64,000 nt of DNA from Candidatus Hydrogenedentota bacterium (GTDB taxonomy: Bacteria > Hydrogenedentota > Hydrogenedentia > Hydrogenedentales > CAITNO01): the NCBI GenBank assembly GCA_012730045.1, contig JAAYBR010000108.1:1-64000 (forward strand), read 5' to 3'. The notes under the pieces were generated by a model. It saw only the letters and a list, made by a program, of their open reading frames with translations, did no database searches and was not told the DNA's origin. Shown piece after piece: positions 38,465 to 46,932 of this stretch; the stretch's first letter is position 1; each line of letters opens with the position of its first letter. Both the position numbers and the translations under genes were made by a program.

Positions 38465-39640
38465 ATGCGCATGACACGACACTCCCTGGGCGCGGGACTC
38501 CTTCTTTCGGTTCTGGCGGCGGCCGCGCTGTGCGCGCCGACGGCTGCGGCGCTGGAGATCATCGTCCAGCCGTACCTCCAGTACCCCACGCAGACGGCCA
38601 TCACGGTCTGCTGGGAGACGGACCAGCCGGCGGCGTCGGAGGCCGCGTGCGGCGCCTCCGCGGCGAAGCTGGAGTGGGCGCCCGCCACGGGCGACGCCAC
38701 GGTGCACCAGGCCACGTTCAAGGGCCTGGAGACCGACCAGTGCTATTTCTACCAGGTGCGCTCGACGGCGGCGGACGGCACGGTGGTCAAGAGCGAGGTG
38801 CTGACCTTCCAGACCGCCGTGGGCGACGAGTCGCCCTTCTCCTTCATCGTGATGTGCGACACGCAGTCAAACCCGAACGAGCTGTCCACGCTGGCGAACC
38901 TGGCGTGGGCGCAGCGGCCGCATTTCGTGCTGCTTGGCGGCGACCATGTGAGCGACGGCACGGTGAAGGAGCAGTGGACCGGCCACTTTTTCGCGAACAT
39001 GCACCCGCTCATCAGCCGGGCGGCCCTCATCCCCACCTTCGGCAACCATGACAAGGACTCGCCGTACTACTACGAGTATTTCGCCCTGCCGGACCCGGAG
39101 TACTGCTACAGCTTCCGCTACGGGAACCTGGAACTGTTCCTGCTTGACTCGCAGCGGCCCATGCGGGCGGACTCCGAGCAGTATGCGTGGGTGGAGGGCG
39201 CGCTGAAGGCGTCCAGGGCCGACTGGAAGATCGTGTGCTTCCACAAGGTGCCCTACTCCTCCGACTTCAACGACTACGGCGCCACGGACAAGGTGCGCAC
39301 TCCGGGCGGCGACCTGGGCCTGCGCCGCATCCTGCCGCTCTTCGAGAAGCACGGCGTGGACATCGTCTGGGGCGGCCACATCCACTCCTACGAGCGCACC
39401 CACCCGCTGAAGGGGGGAAAGCCGGTCCTCGAGGGCGGCATCCTCTACATGATCACCGGCGGCGGCGGCGGCGGGCTGGAGCAGTTCGCCCCGTGGCGGC
39501 TTCCCTTCTCCGCCAAGGTCTACAGTGGCCACCACTACTGCCTCGTGTCGGTCCACGGCCCCACGCTGCGCATTGAGGCCCGCGACCTCCAGGACCGCAT
39601 CTTCGACCAGGTGGAGCTCAGCAAGAACAAACGGCGGTAG
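38465..39640 (+). CDS. Purple acid phosphatase-like metallophosphoesterase
   Basis: A 391-aa exported protein with a signal peptide (residues 1-29, ending PTAAA). An N-terminal fibronectin-III-like domain (VQPYLQYPTQTAITVCWETD) is followed by a calcineurin-type catalytic domain. Metal ligands are seen in order: CDTQ, GGDHVSD, GNHD, FHKVPYSS and GGHIHSYERT. This is the arrangement of bacterial purple-acid-phosphatase-like enzymes acting on phosphomonoesters outside the cytoplasm. An AGGAAG ribosome site precedes the ATG. It is 64 bp upstream of an oxidoreductase gene that is likely co-transcribed. Confidence 0.92.
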   Translation: MRMTRHSLGAGLLLSVLAAAALCAPTAAALEIIVQPYLQYPTQTAITVCWETDQPAASEAACGASAAKLEWAPATGDATVHQATFKGLETDQCYFYQVRSTAADGTVVKSEVLTFQTAVGDESPFSFIVMCDTQSNPNELSTLANLAWAQRPHFVLLGGDHVSDGTVKEQWTGHFFANMHPLISRAALIPTFGNHDKDSPYYYEYFALPDPEYCYSFRYGNLELFLLDSQRPMRADSEQYAWVEGALKASRADWKIVCFHKVPYSSDFNDYGATDKVRTPGGDLGLRRILPLFEKHGVDIVWGGHIHSYERTHPLKGGKPVLEGGILYMITGGGGGGLEQFAPWRLPFSAKVYSGHHYCLVSVHGPTLRIEARDLQDRIFDQVELSKNKRR

Positions 39641-39704
39641 TCCGGGCGCCCGTGCGCGCCCGGATGCGCCCGCAATCGGATTCTTTAAACCAAGGAGCAG
39701 TGCC

Positions 39705-40904
39705 ATGAGCGCAGGGTTTTCCCGCAGATCGTTTCTGAAGATGTCCGCCTGGGCGGCCGGCGCGGCCATGGCGCGCGGCGCGTTCGCCGCGGACGGCGCG
39801 CCCATCCAGGGCTTTGAGGACACCGGCGGCGCCCGCGCCGACAGCGCGGTGTGGACGCCCGTGTCCGACCGCAAACTGCGCGTCGGCATCGCGGGCTACG
39901 GCGTGTGCCAGTTCGGCGCCGCCTTCGGGTTCCAGGACCACCCCAACGTGGAGGTGGCCGCCGTCACCGACCTCATCCCCGAGCGCTGCGGCGAGCTGGC
40001 GAAGATCTGCCGCTGCCCCGTCACCTACCCCTCCCTGGAGGAGATGGTGAAGGACCCGAAACTGGAGGCCGTCTTCATCGCCACGGACGCGCCGAGCCAC
40101 GCGCGCCACTGCATCGAGGCCATGAAGCACGGCAAGCACGCCGCCACCGCCGTCCCCGCCTGTTTCGGCTCCATTGAGGAGGGCGAGGCCGTGCTGGAGA
40201 CCGTGAAGTCCACCGGCCTCAAGTACATGATGTTCGAGACCACCGCCTACCGCGACGAGTGCCACGCCATGCGCGCGCTTTACGCCGCGGGCGCCCTGGG
40301 CGACATCCTCTACACCGAGGGCGAGTACTACCACTACATGGACACGCCCATTGACTCCTACAAGGGCTGGCGGATCGGCCTGCCGCCCCAGTGGTACCCC
40401 ACCCACTCCAACGGCTTCTACTCCTGCATCGCCGGCGGCCGGTTCACCGGGGTCTCCTGCGTCGGCACAAAAAGCGCCATCAAGGACTTCCAGCCGGAGA
40501 ACAACCGCTACCAGAACCCCTTCGGCACCGAGATCGCCCTCTTCAAGACCAGCGACGGCGGCACCGCCCGCATGGCCGTCAGCTGGGACACCCCCGGCCA
40601 CCACGGCGAGATGGGCCGCGTCCGCGGCAGCAAGGGGTCCGTCAGCGGCGTGGTCTACGACGGCGTCGCCGACGTCTCCAAGATAGACATCAAAAAGCCC
40701 GCCCTGCCCCCCGGCATGGACGGCGGCGGCCACGGCGGCTCCCACGGCAACCTCTGCAACGAGTTCGTCACGGCCATCCTCCAGGACCGCAAGCCGCTGG
40801 TGGACATCGCCCTCGCCCTCAACATGACCGTCGCCGGCATCATCGCCCACAGCTCCGCCCTCAAGGACGGCGAGTGGATGAAAATCCCGCAGTACAGCCT
40901 GTAG
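39705..40904 (+). CDS. Gfo/Idh/MocA family oxidoreductase (Tat-exported)
   Basis: A 399-aa NAD(P)-dependent oxidoreductase. A twin-arginine leader (SRRSFLKMSAWAAGAAMARG) covers residues 6-25. A Rossmann fold follows with VGIAGYGVCQFG, then ATDAPSHARHCIEAMKHGKH with the position of the EKP motif replaced (AVPACFGS). A GFO_IDH_MocA_C-like domain containing GGFTG-type segments (AGGRFTGV) ends the protein. Export with a bound cofactor is common for this group in Planctomycetes-like bacteria. The substrate is probably a sugar or polyol. The missing EKP lysine makes dehydrogenase activity uncertain. An AAGGAG site precedes the ATG. Confidence 0.9.
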   Translation: MSAGFSRRSFLKMSAWAAGAAMARGAFAADGAPIQGFEDTGGARADSAVWTPVSDRKLRVGIAGYGVCQFGAAFGFQDHPNVEVAAVTDLIPERCGELAKICRCPVTYPSLEEMVKDPKLEAVFIATDAPSHARHCIEAMKHGKHAATAVPACFGSIEEGEAVLETVKSTGLKYMMFETTAYRDECHAMRALYAAGALGDILYTEGEYYHYMDTPIDSYKGWRIGLPPQWYPTHSNGFYSCIAGGRFTGVSCVGTKSAIKDFQPENNRYQNPFGTEIALFKTSDGGTARMAVSWDTPGHHGEMGRVRGSKGSVSGVVYDGVADVSKIDIKKPALPPGMDGGGHGGSHGNLCNEFVTAILQDRKPLVDIALALNMTVAGIIAHSSALKDGEWMKIPQYSL

Positions 40905-40922
40905 CCGGCCCGAAGCGCGAAT

Positions 40923-41003
40923 ACCGTAGACGCGGCATCTTGCCGCGTTCTTTGGGGTGAACGAAAGGCCCGAAAGAACGCGGCAAGATGCCGCGTCTAC
41001 GGT
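40923..41003. repeat. GTAGACGCGG palindrome, copy 3
   Basis: A core at 40926-41000 matching copies 1 and 2 in both arms, extended by paired ACC/GGT. It lies between two convergent genes (oxidoreductase and restriction-modification enzyme), where it could end both transcripts. Confidence 0.9.
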
Positions 41004-41042
41004 TACGGTGGGGGGGGCGCCCGTTCTCTTCTCCGTGCGCCG

Positions 41043-44000
41043 TCAGCCCAGGGGCCAGCCGCCGTGGGCGGCGATGACGGTGTCAATCTGGCTTGTCAGC
41101 GCCAGCGTGGCGCCCAGGGCCGCCACGATCTGAAGGTACCGCGTGATCTCATCGTAGTCCAGCGCGCGCCGCCGCCGGTCCTTCAGCCATTTCTCGCACA
41201 CCTGGTAGCCCCCGACGTGGAAGTTCCACACCGCCGGGGAAACGCCCTCGAAATACTGCGCGTCGTTGATGTGGACCCGCCCCAGCGCCTCCGTGTAGCG
41301 CACCGCCGCCACCGTGTTGTCCCCCGCCACGGGGAACGACGCCCCGCCCTCCGCCGCCGTCTCCAGCAGGTGCAGGCCCCGCAGCCGCCGCCCCAGCCCC
41401 ACCAGCGCCGCAAAGAGTTTCCGGTCCGACGTCACCGGCACCCGGGGGAAATCCATCCGCAAAAACGGCGCATACCGCGCCCGGTACGCCGGCGAATGCA
41501 GCACCGCGTACAGGTAGTCAAACACATCCTCCGGCCCGAAGGTCTTCTTCAGGTCCCCGGTCCCGTCCCCCACAAACGCCAGCTTCACCCGCCCCGCCAC
41601 CTCCTCCACAAACCCCGCCGACAGGTTCGCCCGCCGCCGGATGCCGTAGGCCCGCGCCTCCTCCCGCGCCGCCATCTCCTCCAGGTCCTCCGCCGCGTCC
41701 CCGTGGTCCACATACAGGTACAGGGGGAAAAGGTAATTGACCTCCTTGATCGAAACCGTGTGGTGCTGGATCAGGTAACGCGTGCAAAAAACATGCTCCC
41801 ACCCCCGGCCAATCTCCACCGAACGCGTGGTGCCAAGACCAAGATTCTCCCCCGCAAGCATGTGGCGAGACACGCGCACGCGCCGGTGAACGGCCACATT
41901 CGGGTCGTACACTGTCCACCGCACATCAAACGGTCGGTACAGAACAGGCGTAACCTTTTCCTTCCATGCGCCGTCTTTCAATTCGTTCTTTGCCCGGGCG
42001 TAATCCCACTGACTCTGTGAACAAAGCCGAAAAATCGCGCGGGCATCTTCCTCTGACGTGGTCTTGAGAAACCGGCGGATCTTCTCCGCGGATTCCTCGG
42101 CAGTCCACGAAATGGCGAACTCATCGTGGGTGGTGACCATGCCGGGGGCTGGATCACCGGATGGACTGAAGATGTCTGCCAGAGACCATCCCGACTCGTA
42201 TTCCGCAAGAACGCTCGCATTCTGCGGTACGAAGAGCTGGAAGGGGTCCCTGGGTTTTACCCTTGTCCATTTGGTTGTGCGGACATCGTGGTCGTAAAGG
42301 TAGCGGTACTTGCCCCCAATGAGATTCCGGTTGCCCTTCGCGTCGGTTTCCCAAATTTCGCGCGGCCCCCACACCTCGGCATGATGAATCTTCGCGGGTT
42401 TGGAATCCGTGCCGTTCTTCCGCTTCACGAAGAGGCCGATGGAAACGCCCTGCTGGATGTCGAAGACATTCTCGTCCTTTGATCCGTCCGGCGCCTTTTC
42501 CTTCTTCTTGACGCTTCCATGCAGGTCCAGGACGAAGATGTCATCGAAGGTCTTCATGAGGCTGCGGCGCATGCCGTGGAAGGTGGGGTTATCCAGATAG
42601 CCGTGGTTGCTGATGAAGGCCAGCACGCCGTATCCGGTCTGTTCGATGCGCGATTGGGCAAAGCGGAAAAACTTCACGTAGTCATCGCTGAGCCATTTCG
42701 CCTGGCCGGGCTTCTTCAGGTCCGGATACCCGTCCTTGTATTCCCCCATAAGCCGTGTGATCCATTCGCCCTTGTTGACCGAATGCCCGGAATACGGGGG
42801 GTTTCCGAGGACGACCATGACGGGGTGGCGGGTTTTGACCTGTCCGGCGGCGTTGGCCTCCTCGGCGATGAGGTTGGCGAAGAGGGGGAGGTCGCCGAGG
42901 GAGAAGGCCTCCTCGAGGGTGTTGGTGAGGTAGACGCGGAGGCGCTCGCCGGACTGGAAGGTGTAGCCGGACTCGGCGAGCTGGAGGCCGAGCTTCATGT
43001 GGGCGACGGCGTAGGGGGCCATGAGCAGCTCGAAGCCGAAGAGGCGGGGGAGGAGGTGGTCCTTGACGTAGCCGTTCCAGAGGCCGTCGCCGCCCTTGCG
43101 GCAGACGGCGCCGTGGATGAGGTCCACCACGCCGTGGAGAAAGGTGCCGGTGCCCGCGGCGGGGTCGAGAATGAGGACGCGGTGGATGTCGCCCACCTTT
43201 TTGCGCTGGACCTGGGCGCCCCCGTTGGGGATGTGGTGCTCGTGGACGGGAACCTTGTCGGTGGAGGCGAGGCCGTCGGCGACGCCGAAGTCGCGGCGGA
43301 GGATGGCGTCCACGGAGCGGACGATGTAGGAGACGACGGGCTCGGGCGTGTAGTAGACGCCGCGGGCCTCGCGCAGGGCCGCGTCGTAGGCGGCGAGGAA
43401 GGTCTCGTAGAAGTGGACGACCGGGTCCTCCTGCCGGGTGCGCCGCCCGAAATCCTTGAGCACGGCGCCCATGTCGGCGCGGTCGAGGAGCTGGGCCAGG
43501 TGGTCCACGGCCCAGGCGAGGCGGACGTCGAGCCCCGGCCCGGCGATGTGGCCGAACATCTGGCGGAGGAAGGGGTTGGTCTCGGGCAGCTCGAAGGCGG
43601 CGGCCTCGCGGGTGAAGGCGCCCCGCTCCGCCCTGTGGTTGCAGCGGGCGGCGAAGAGGCCGTAGCAGATGGTCTGGGCGTACATGTCGGCGAACTGCGC
43701 GGGCTCCAGGTCGTGCAGCAGCACCTGGCGGAAGGCCTCCAACTGGCCGTGCAGCGTGTCGCTGCGGCCCTCCTGCGTGAACGCCGCCCCGATCACCTGT
43801 CGCAGAATCCGCGCCGTCGCCGCCATCCGCCGCGCCAGATCGTCCGGCGTCGCCACACCGGGAAACGACGCCGTCAGGAAGGCGTCCATAAGGTTGGCGA
43901 GAAGCGATTCTCCGGCTTGGTTAACCCGCAGCTTTCCGTTATCGCCCGGACGGGCCAGCCTCGCGTCCATCACATACTCCCCGGCCTGGTAGAGGCGGAA

Positions 44001-44309
44001 CTCAAGGTAGTCGGTGAGGATGAGGTTGGGGAGGCCCTCAAGGTAGCGCTTGAGCTGTTCGGAGCGCTCGACCTCGTCGAGGTTTTTGCCGATGTCCTTG
44101 GCCTCGATGTAGCCGACGGCGCCGTGCCCCTCGGTGACAATGTAGTCGGGGGCGCCGCAGGCGGCGCGGGTGGGCTCGTTGGTGGCGGTGAGGCCCTTCT
44201 TGAACGACTCGACGAGGGCCTGGAGGGCGGCGCGGTGGGTGTGCTCGGTGGCCATGCCGGTGGCGAGCTGCCGCTCAATTTCGCGCAGATACGCCCTGAC
44301 CGGGTTCAT
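41043..44309 (-). CDS. Single-chain restriction-modification enzyme (type IIG / ISP-like, without helicase)
   Basis: A 1088-aa fusion. The N-terminal nuclease domain has P54-D55 ... E69-A-K71 (PDYIV, GYIEAK), the PD-(D/E)XK pattern. A helical region is followed by a gamma-class N6-adenine methyltransferase with motif I LDPAAGTGTF (near 381), the YYTPEPVVSYIV helix (near 320) and catalytic motif IV NPPY (near 500). The target-recognition C-terminal part resembles the LlaBIII type. It lacks the SF2 helicase of true type ISP enzymes, so it acts like a type IIG enzyme. It is probably phage defence. Codons in about 41,760-42,700 look less GC-rich than the rest, suggesting a mosaic target-recognition region. 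Confidence 0.9.
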   Translation of the reverse strand: MNPVRAYLREIERQLATGMATEHTHRAALQALVESFKKGLTATNEPTRAACGAPDYIVTEGHGAVGYIEAKDIGKNLDEVERSEQLKRYLEGLPNLILTDYLEFRLYQAGEYVMDARLARPGDNGKLRVNQAGESLLANLMDAFLTASFPGVATPDDLARRMAATARILRQVIGAAFTQEGRSDTLHGQLEAFRQVLLHDLEPAQFADMYAQTICYGLFAARCNHRAERGAFTREAAAFELPETNPFLRQMFGHIAGPGLDVRLAWAVDHLAQLLDRADMGAVLKDFGRRTRQEDPVVHFYETFLAAYDAALREARGVYYTPEPVVSYIVRSVDAILRRDFGVADGLASTDKVPVHEHHIPNGGAQVQRKKVGDIHRVLILDPAAGTGTFLHGVVDLIHGAVCRKGGDGLWNGYVKDHLLPRLFGFELLMAPYAVAHMKLGLQLAESGYTFQSGERLRVYLTNTLEEAFSLGDLPLFANLIAEEANAAGQVKTRHPVMVVLGNPPYSGHSVNKGEWITRLMGEYKDGYPDLKKPGQAKWLSDDYVKFFRFAQSRIEQTGYGVLAFISNHGYLDNPTFHGMRRSLMKTFDDIFVLDLHGSVKKKEKAPDGSKDENVFDIQQGVSIGLFVKRKNGTDSKPAKIHHAEVWGPREIWETDAKGNRNLIGGKYRYLYDHDVRTTKWTRVKPRDPFQLFVPQNASVLAEYESGWSLADIFSPSGDPAPGMVTTHDEFAISWTAEESAEKIRRFLKTTSEEDARAIFRLCSQSQWDYARAKNELKDGAWKEKVTPVLYRPFDVRWTVYDPNVAVHRRVRVSRHMLAGENLGLGTTRSVEIGRGWEHVFCTRYLIQHHTVSIKEVNYLFPLYLYVDHGDAAEDLEEMAAREEARAYGIRRRANLSAGFVEEVAGRVKLAFVGDGTGDLKKTFGPEDVFDYLYAVLHSPAYRARYAPFLRMDFPRVPVTSDRKLFAALVGLGRRLRGLHLLETAAEGGASFPVAGDNTVAAVRYTEALGRVHINDAQYFEGVSPAVWNFHVGGYQVCEKWLKDRRRRALDYDEITRYLQIVAALGATLALTSQIDTVIAAHGGWPLG

Positions 44310-44751
44310 GGGATGCCTCCTCCTGGGAACGGGAACCGGCCCCCAGTATGAAGCATCCGCGCCCCGTTTTCAATCGCGCCAAATGGCCCTAATCGCCGGA
44401 TCAGATGTTGTGAAAACCGAAGCCGAGGCGAGAACGAGGTTGCTTCAGGCGCTGCGCGCCTTCGCAATGACGCGCATTTCCGCGGTCATTGCGAGGAGGC
44501 CGCCCCGGCCGACGCGGCAACCTCTTGTCGGAAAGCCCCAAAGCTCTCCGCATCTCATGGGCGAGTGAGCGCCTTTGACGGCGCCGATGCTGTCAGCGCG
44601 AACCCACAAGGCGCGCCCCACCTCGAACACATCCGCGATCGTTTCTTGTCCGGCGATCAGGGAATGGGGTGTCTTGGGAGAACGCCGGGCCCGTGCCACC
44701 TCGTCGCGGCATCCCGGCATCTTTCCACCAGCCTTGGAACGCCCAAAGCAA
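44310..44751. repeat. Repeat-rich gap between the restriction-modification and HU genes
   Basis: From 44432 to 44524 lies an imperfect palindrome (GAGGTTGC...GCAACCTC with CGCAATGA/TCATTGCG inside). Its left arm matches 38265-38325 in reverse. Between 44530 and 44720 the minus strand holds a damaged frame that resembles a helix-turn-helix protein (IADVFEVGR-type segment). No intact gene is present. Confidence 0.7.
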
Positions 44752-44791
44752 GCAGGGCCCGGAACGCCGTTGCGGCGGTTCCGGGCCCTGC
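44752..44791 (-). terminator. Terminator hairpin after the HU gene
   Basis: A 14-bp stem, GCAGGGCCCGGAAC paired with its complement, around a GC-rich loop. In the direction of HU transcription it is followed by TTGCTTTGG, a weak T tract. Confidence 0.7.
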
Positions 44792-44806
44792 GTTTCCGCT
44801 CGGGGG

Positions 44807-45124
44807 TTACTTCTTCTTCGGCGGGACGATGGCGTCCTTGGCGGCCTTGGCGAAGCTGAACTTCAGCACGGTCTTCTTCGGGATCTTGACCGGCTCGCCG
44901 GTGCGCGGGTTGCGGCCCATGCGCTCGGGACGCTCGACCAGCTTCACCTTGCCCAGCCCGGGGACCGTGAAGCCCGCGGGAGCCTGCGCATAGATGAGCG
45001 CGGTGAGGGTGTCGAGAACCTTCGTCACGTCCTTCTTGGTCAGGCCGGTCTCCTCGGCCATGCAGCCGATGATCGCGGTCTTGGTCAGCGCCTTGTCGCC
45101 CTTCTTCGCTTTCTTGATGGCCAT
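44807..45124 (-). CDS. HU/IHF-family DNA-binding protein
   Basis: A 105-aa histone-like protein with the usual two N-terminal helices (ALTKTAIIGCMAEETGLTKKDV). The beta-arm signature is RMGRNPRTGEPVKIP. The extra N-terminal lysine-rich start (AIKKAKKGDK) and C-terminal PPKKK make it longer than the 90-aa HU of E. coli. It bends and compacts DNA as a dimer. It is monocistronic, with a promoter about 170 bp upstream and a terminator 15 bp past the stop codon. Confidence 0.95.
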   Translation of the reverse strand: MAIKKAKKGDKALTKTAIIGCMAEETGLTKKDVTKVLDTLTALIYAQAPAGFTVPGLGKVKLVERPERMGRNPRTGEPVKIPKKTVLKFSFAKAAKDAIVPPKKK

Positions 45125-45281
45125 CCTACGTTTCTCCTTGTCTTGTTGAACACAGCCCCAAACTTAGCCGTTCGCCCGCGCGCGCCACACACGCGCGCGT
45201 CGTTTCCTGTTCCGCGAAGACGCCGCGCAAACCCCTGGTTGCCCATGCGCGCCGCGCCGCCGCCTCCAAGAACAGCTTCAT

Positions 45282-45310
45282 TTATTACCCAACGCGCGGG
45301 CATTTGTCAA
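45282..45310 (-). promoter_or_regulatory. Promoter of the HU gene
   Basis: On the minus strand: perfect -35 TTGACA (45310-45305), 17-bp spacer, -10 TAATAA (45287-45282). The leader would be about 150 nt, long for an HU gene. Confidence 0.6.
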
Positions 45311-45479
45311 GCCTTATTTTTCAACGGTTTTTTTTGCATTGGCGGGCCGTCATGCCGCGTCCGGCCGCGCCGGACAAGGGTATTGCGCGCGCGCGCCGCC
45401 TATCCCCTGTTTTTTCAGCCAGTTATGCGCGCGCGGCGGCCCGCCCCGGCGCGGTTCGTCCCCGGCGGCGGCCAGCGGC
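45311..45479. other. Divergent HU / membrane protein gap
   Basis: No gene was found. It has a T/A run (45318-45340) just upstream of the HU -35 box, which could act as an UP-element, and runs of alternating GCGC. Confidence 0.4.
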
Positions 45480-45485
45480 TATAAT
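45480..45485 (+). promoter_or_regulatory. -10 box of the CPBP-like gene
   Basis: A perfect TATAAT, 27 bp before the ATG, followed by AAGGAGG. The best -35 is TTCGTC (45455-45460) with a 19-bp spacer. Confidence 0.5.
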
Positions 45486-45511
45486 CGTTCCTCCCAAGGA
45501 GGCCCCGACCC

Positions 45512-46684
45512 ATGACGTCATTTCCCCCGGAGAAAATCCTGTCCTGGAACCTGTTCAGGCGCTGTTTCACCCGCGTGGAGCTGCCGCGCGACTGCGGGCT
45601 CATCGCCCGCACGGATGCGGTGAGCCCGGCGTATCTGCGCAAGATCCGCCGGTGGAATTTCCTGGAGGCGTGGGGCGTCTTCGCGCTGGTCATGGCGGTG
45701 GTCTGGTGCGCGTACTGGCTGGACAAGGACGCCACGAAGACCGCGCGCACACTCATCGCCCTGCCGACGATGCTGTGGATGTTCGTCCTGTCGCCGCTGG
45801 TCCATTACCGCTTCGAGAAGGACATCTTCCTCCTGCCGCACCAGCAGCGGCGCGGGATGGGGCTCTACTTCTGGGAGTTCCGCGGCCTGGGCAACCCGCT
45901 GCGGTACTACGTCGGGAAGGACGGCGAGCCGCCGCTGGTGGTGAAACACTGGCGCTGCGTCGCCGCGGTGATGGCGGCCATGACGGTGCTGTACCTCTCC
46001 GCCGCGTGGACTTTCTCGGCGGAGATTGACGCCCGGTACGCGGCGAAGATCACCGCCTGCGGCGGCAAGCCGCAGTTCATCGCCCTGCTGCTGGCCGGCC
46101 TCCTCGCGGGGTGGTTCTTCGTGCTCATCCCCTTCATGGTGCGGCTGGACAACTTCGCCCGGAGCCTGCGCTTCATCCTCGCCTTCCTCACGGCGTCCCT
46201 GGTCTTTGTGGTCCTGTTCAACCTGTTCTTCCAGTTCGTGCTGGACCCCCTGCGCGGCGTGCTGGAGCCCAACCACTTCCTGCGCCTGCGCGGCGCGCTC
46301 GCGCGCGACCGCATCGGCGCGCTCGCCGACCTGCCCGCCATCGGCGGCCAGTGGTCCGGCTACGTCACCTGGGGCTGGGTGCAGCAGCTCATCTTCGCCA
46401 GCTACTTCGGCGTGCTCTTCGGGCGCGCCTTCCCCGTCGAGCGGTCGCGCCGCGACCTGGCCAAGGCGTGCCTCTGCTCCGCGACGGCGTTCAGCCTGGT
46501 GCACCTGCCCAACGTCTGGCTCATGGTGTTCACCTTCTCCGGCGGCATCTTCGGCACCCTGTTCTTCTACCAGATGTTCAACCTCTTCGCCCTCGGCTTC
46601 TCCCACGGCTTCGCGGGGTCCCTGCTGAACAAGCTGACGCCCATCAACTTCAGCGTCGGCCCCGACCAGATGCCCGGGCGCTAG
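45512..46684 (+). CDS. CPBP (Rce1/Abi)-like membrane protein
   Basis: A 390-aa protein with about eight hydrophobic segments. The C-terminal half resembles the CPBP intramembrane protease fold: first motif WVQQLIFASYFG, second motif FSLVHLPN, third motif LGFSHGFAGSLL. The EE of the usual EExxxR motif is replaced by QQ. The two later histidines remain, so catalysis is doubtful or altered. The N-terminal half is soluble and membrane-associated and has no clear relative. The start at 45512 has AAGGAGG 12 nt upstream. Function unknown; family members process prenylated proteins or confer peptide immunity. Confidence 0.7.
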   Translation: MTSFPPEKILSWNLFRRCFTRVELPRDCGLIARTDAVSPAYLRKIRRWNFLEAWGVFALVMAVVWCAYWLDKDATKTARTLIALPTMLWMFVLSPLVHYRFEKDIFLLPHQQRRGMGLYFWEFRGLGNPLRYYVGKDGEPPLVVKHWRCVAAVMAAMTVLYLSAAWTFSAEIDARYAAKITACGGKPQFIALLLAGLLAGWFFVLIPFMVRLDNFARSLRFILAFLTASLVFVVLFNLFFQFVLDPLRGVLEPNHFLRLRGALARDRIGALADLPAIGGQWSGYVTWGWVQQLIFASYFGVLFGRAFPVERSRRDLAKACLCSATAFSLVHLPNVWLMVFTFSGGIFGTLFFYQMFNLFALGFSHGFAGSLLNKLTPINFSVGPDQMPGR

Positions 46685-46696
46685 GAAACGACACGC

Positions 46697-46860
46697 GGCG
46701 GAAAACGGGGACTTGCACAAGCGCGGCGAAGCGAAGACGTGCCTGTCCCCGCTTTCCGCCCGCTCCGTCCGTCACCCCCGCGAAAGCGGGGGCCCATGCC
46801 TTCAGCGTGCGTCGTGACACGCTGACCCAAGATGGGTTCCCGCTTTCGCGGGAATGACAG
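46697..46860. repeat. Two adjacent palindromes
   Basis: The first has 22-bp arms (46697-46718, 46739-46760; GGCGGAAAACGGGGAC type) with three mismatches. The second has arms 46771-46800 and 46831-46859 (CCCGCGAAAGCGGG type), the widespread 'CCCGCGAAAGCGGG' REP-like repeat of many bacteria. A third small hairpin, GTCCCC/GGGGAC, is at 46887-46906. Confidence 0.8.
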
Positions 46861-46932
46861 CCGGAGGGGCCGTTTGTGGGAAAATGGTCCCCTTGACGGA
46901 GGGGACAGACACGCGGCATGGAGGCTCTTGCC

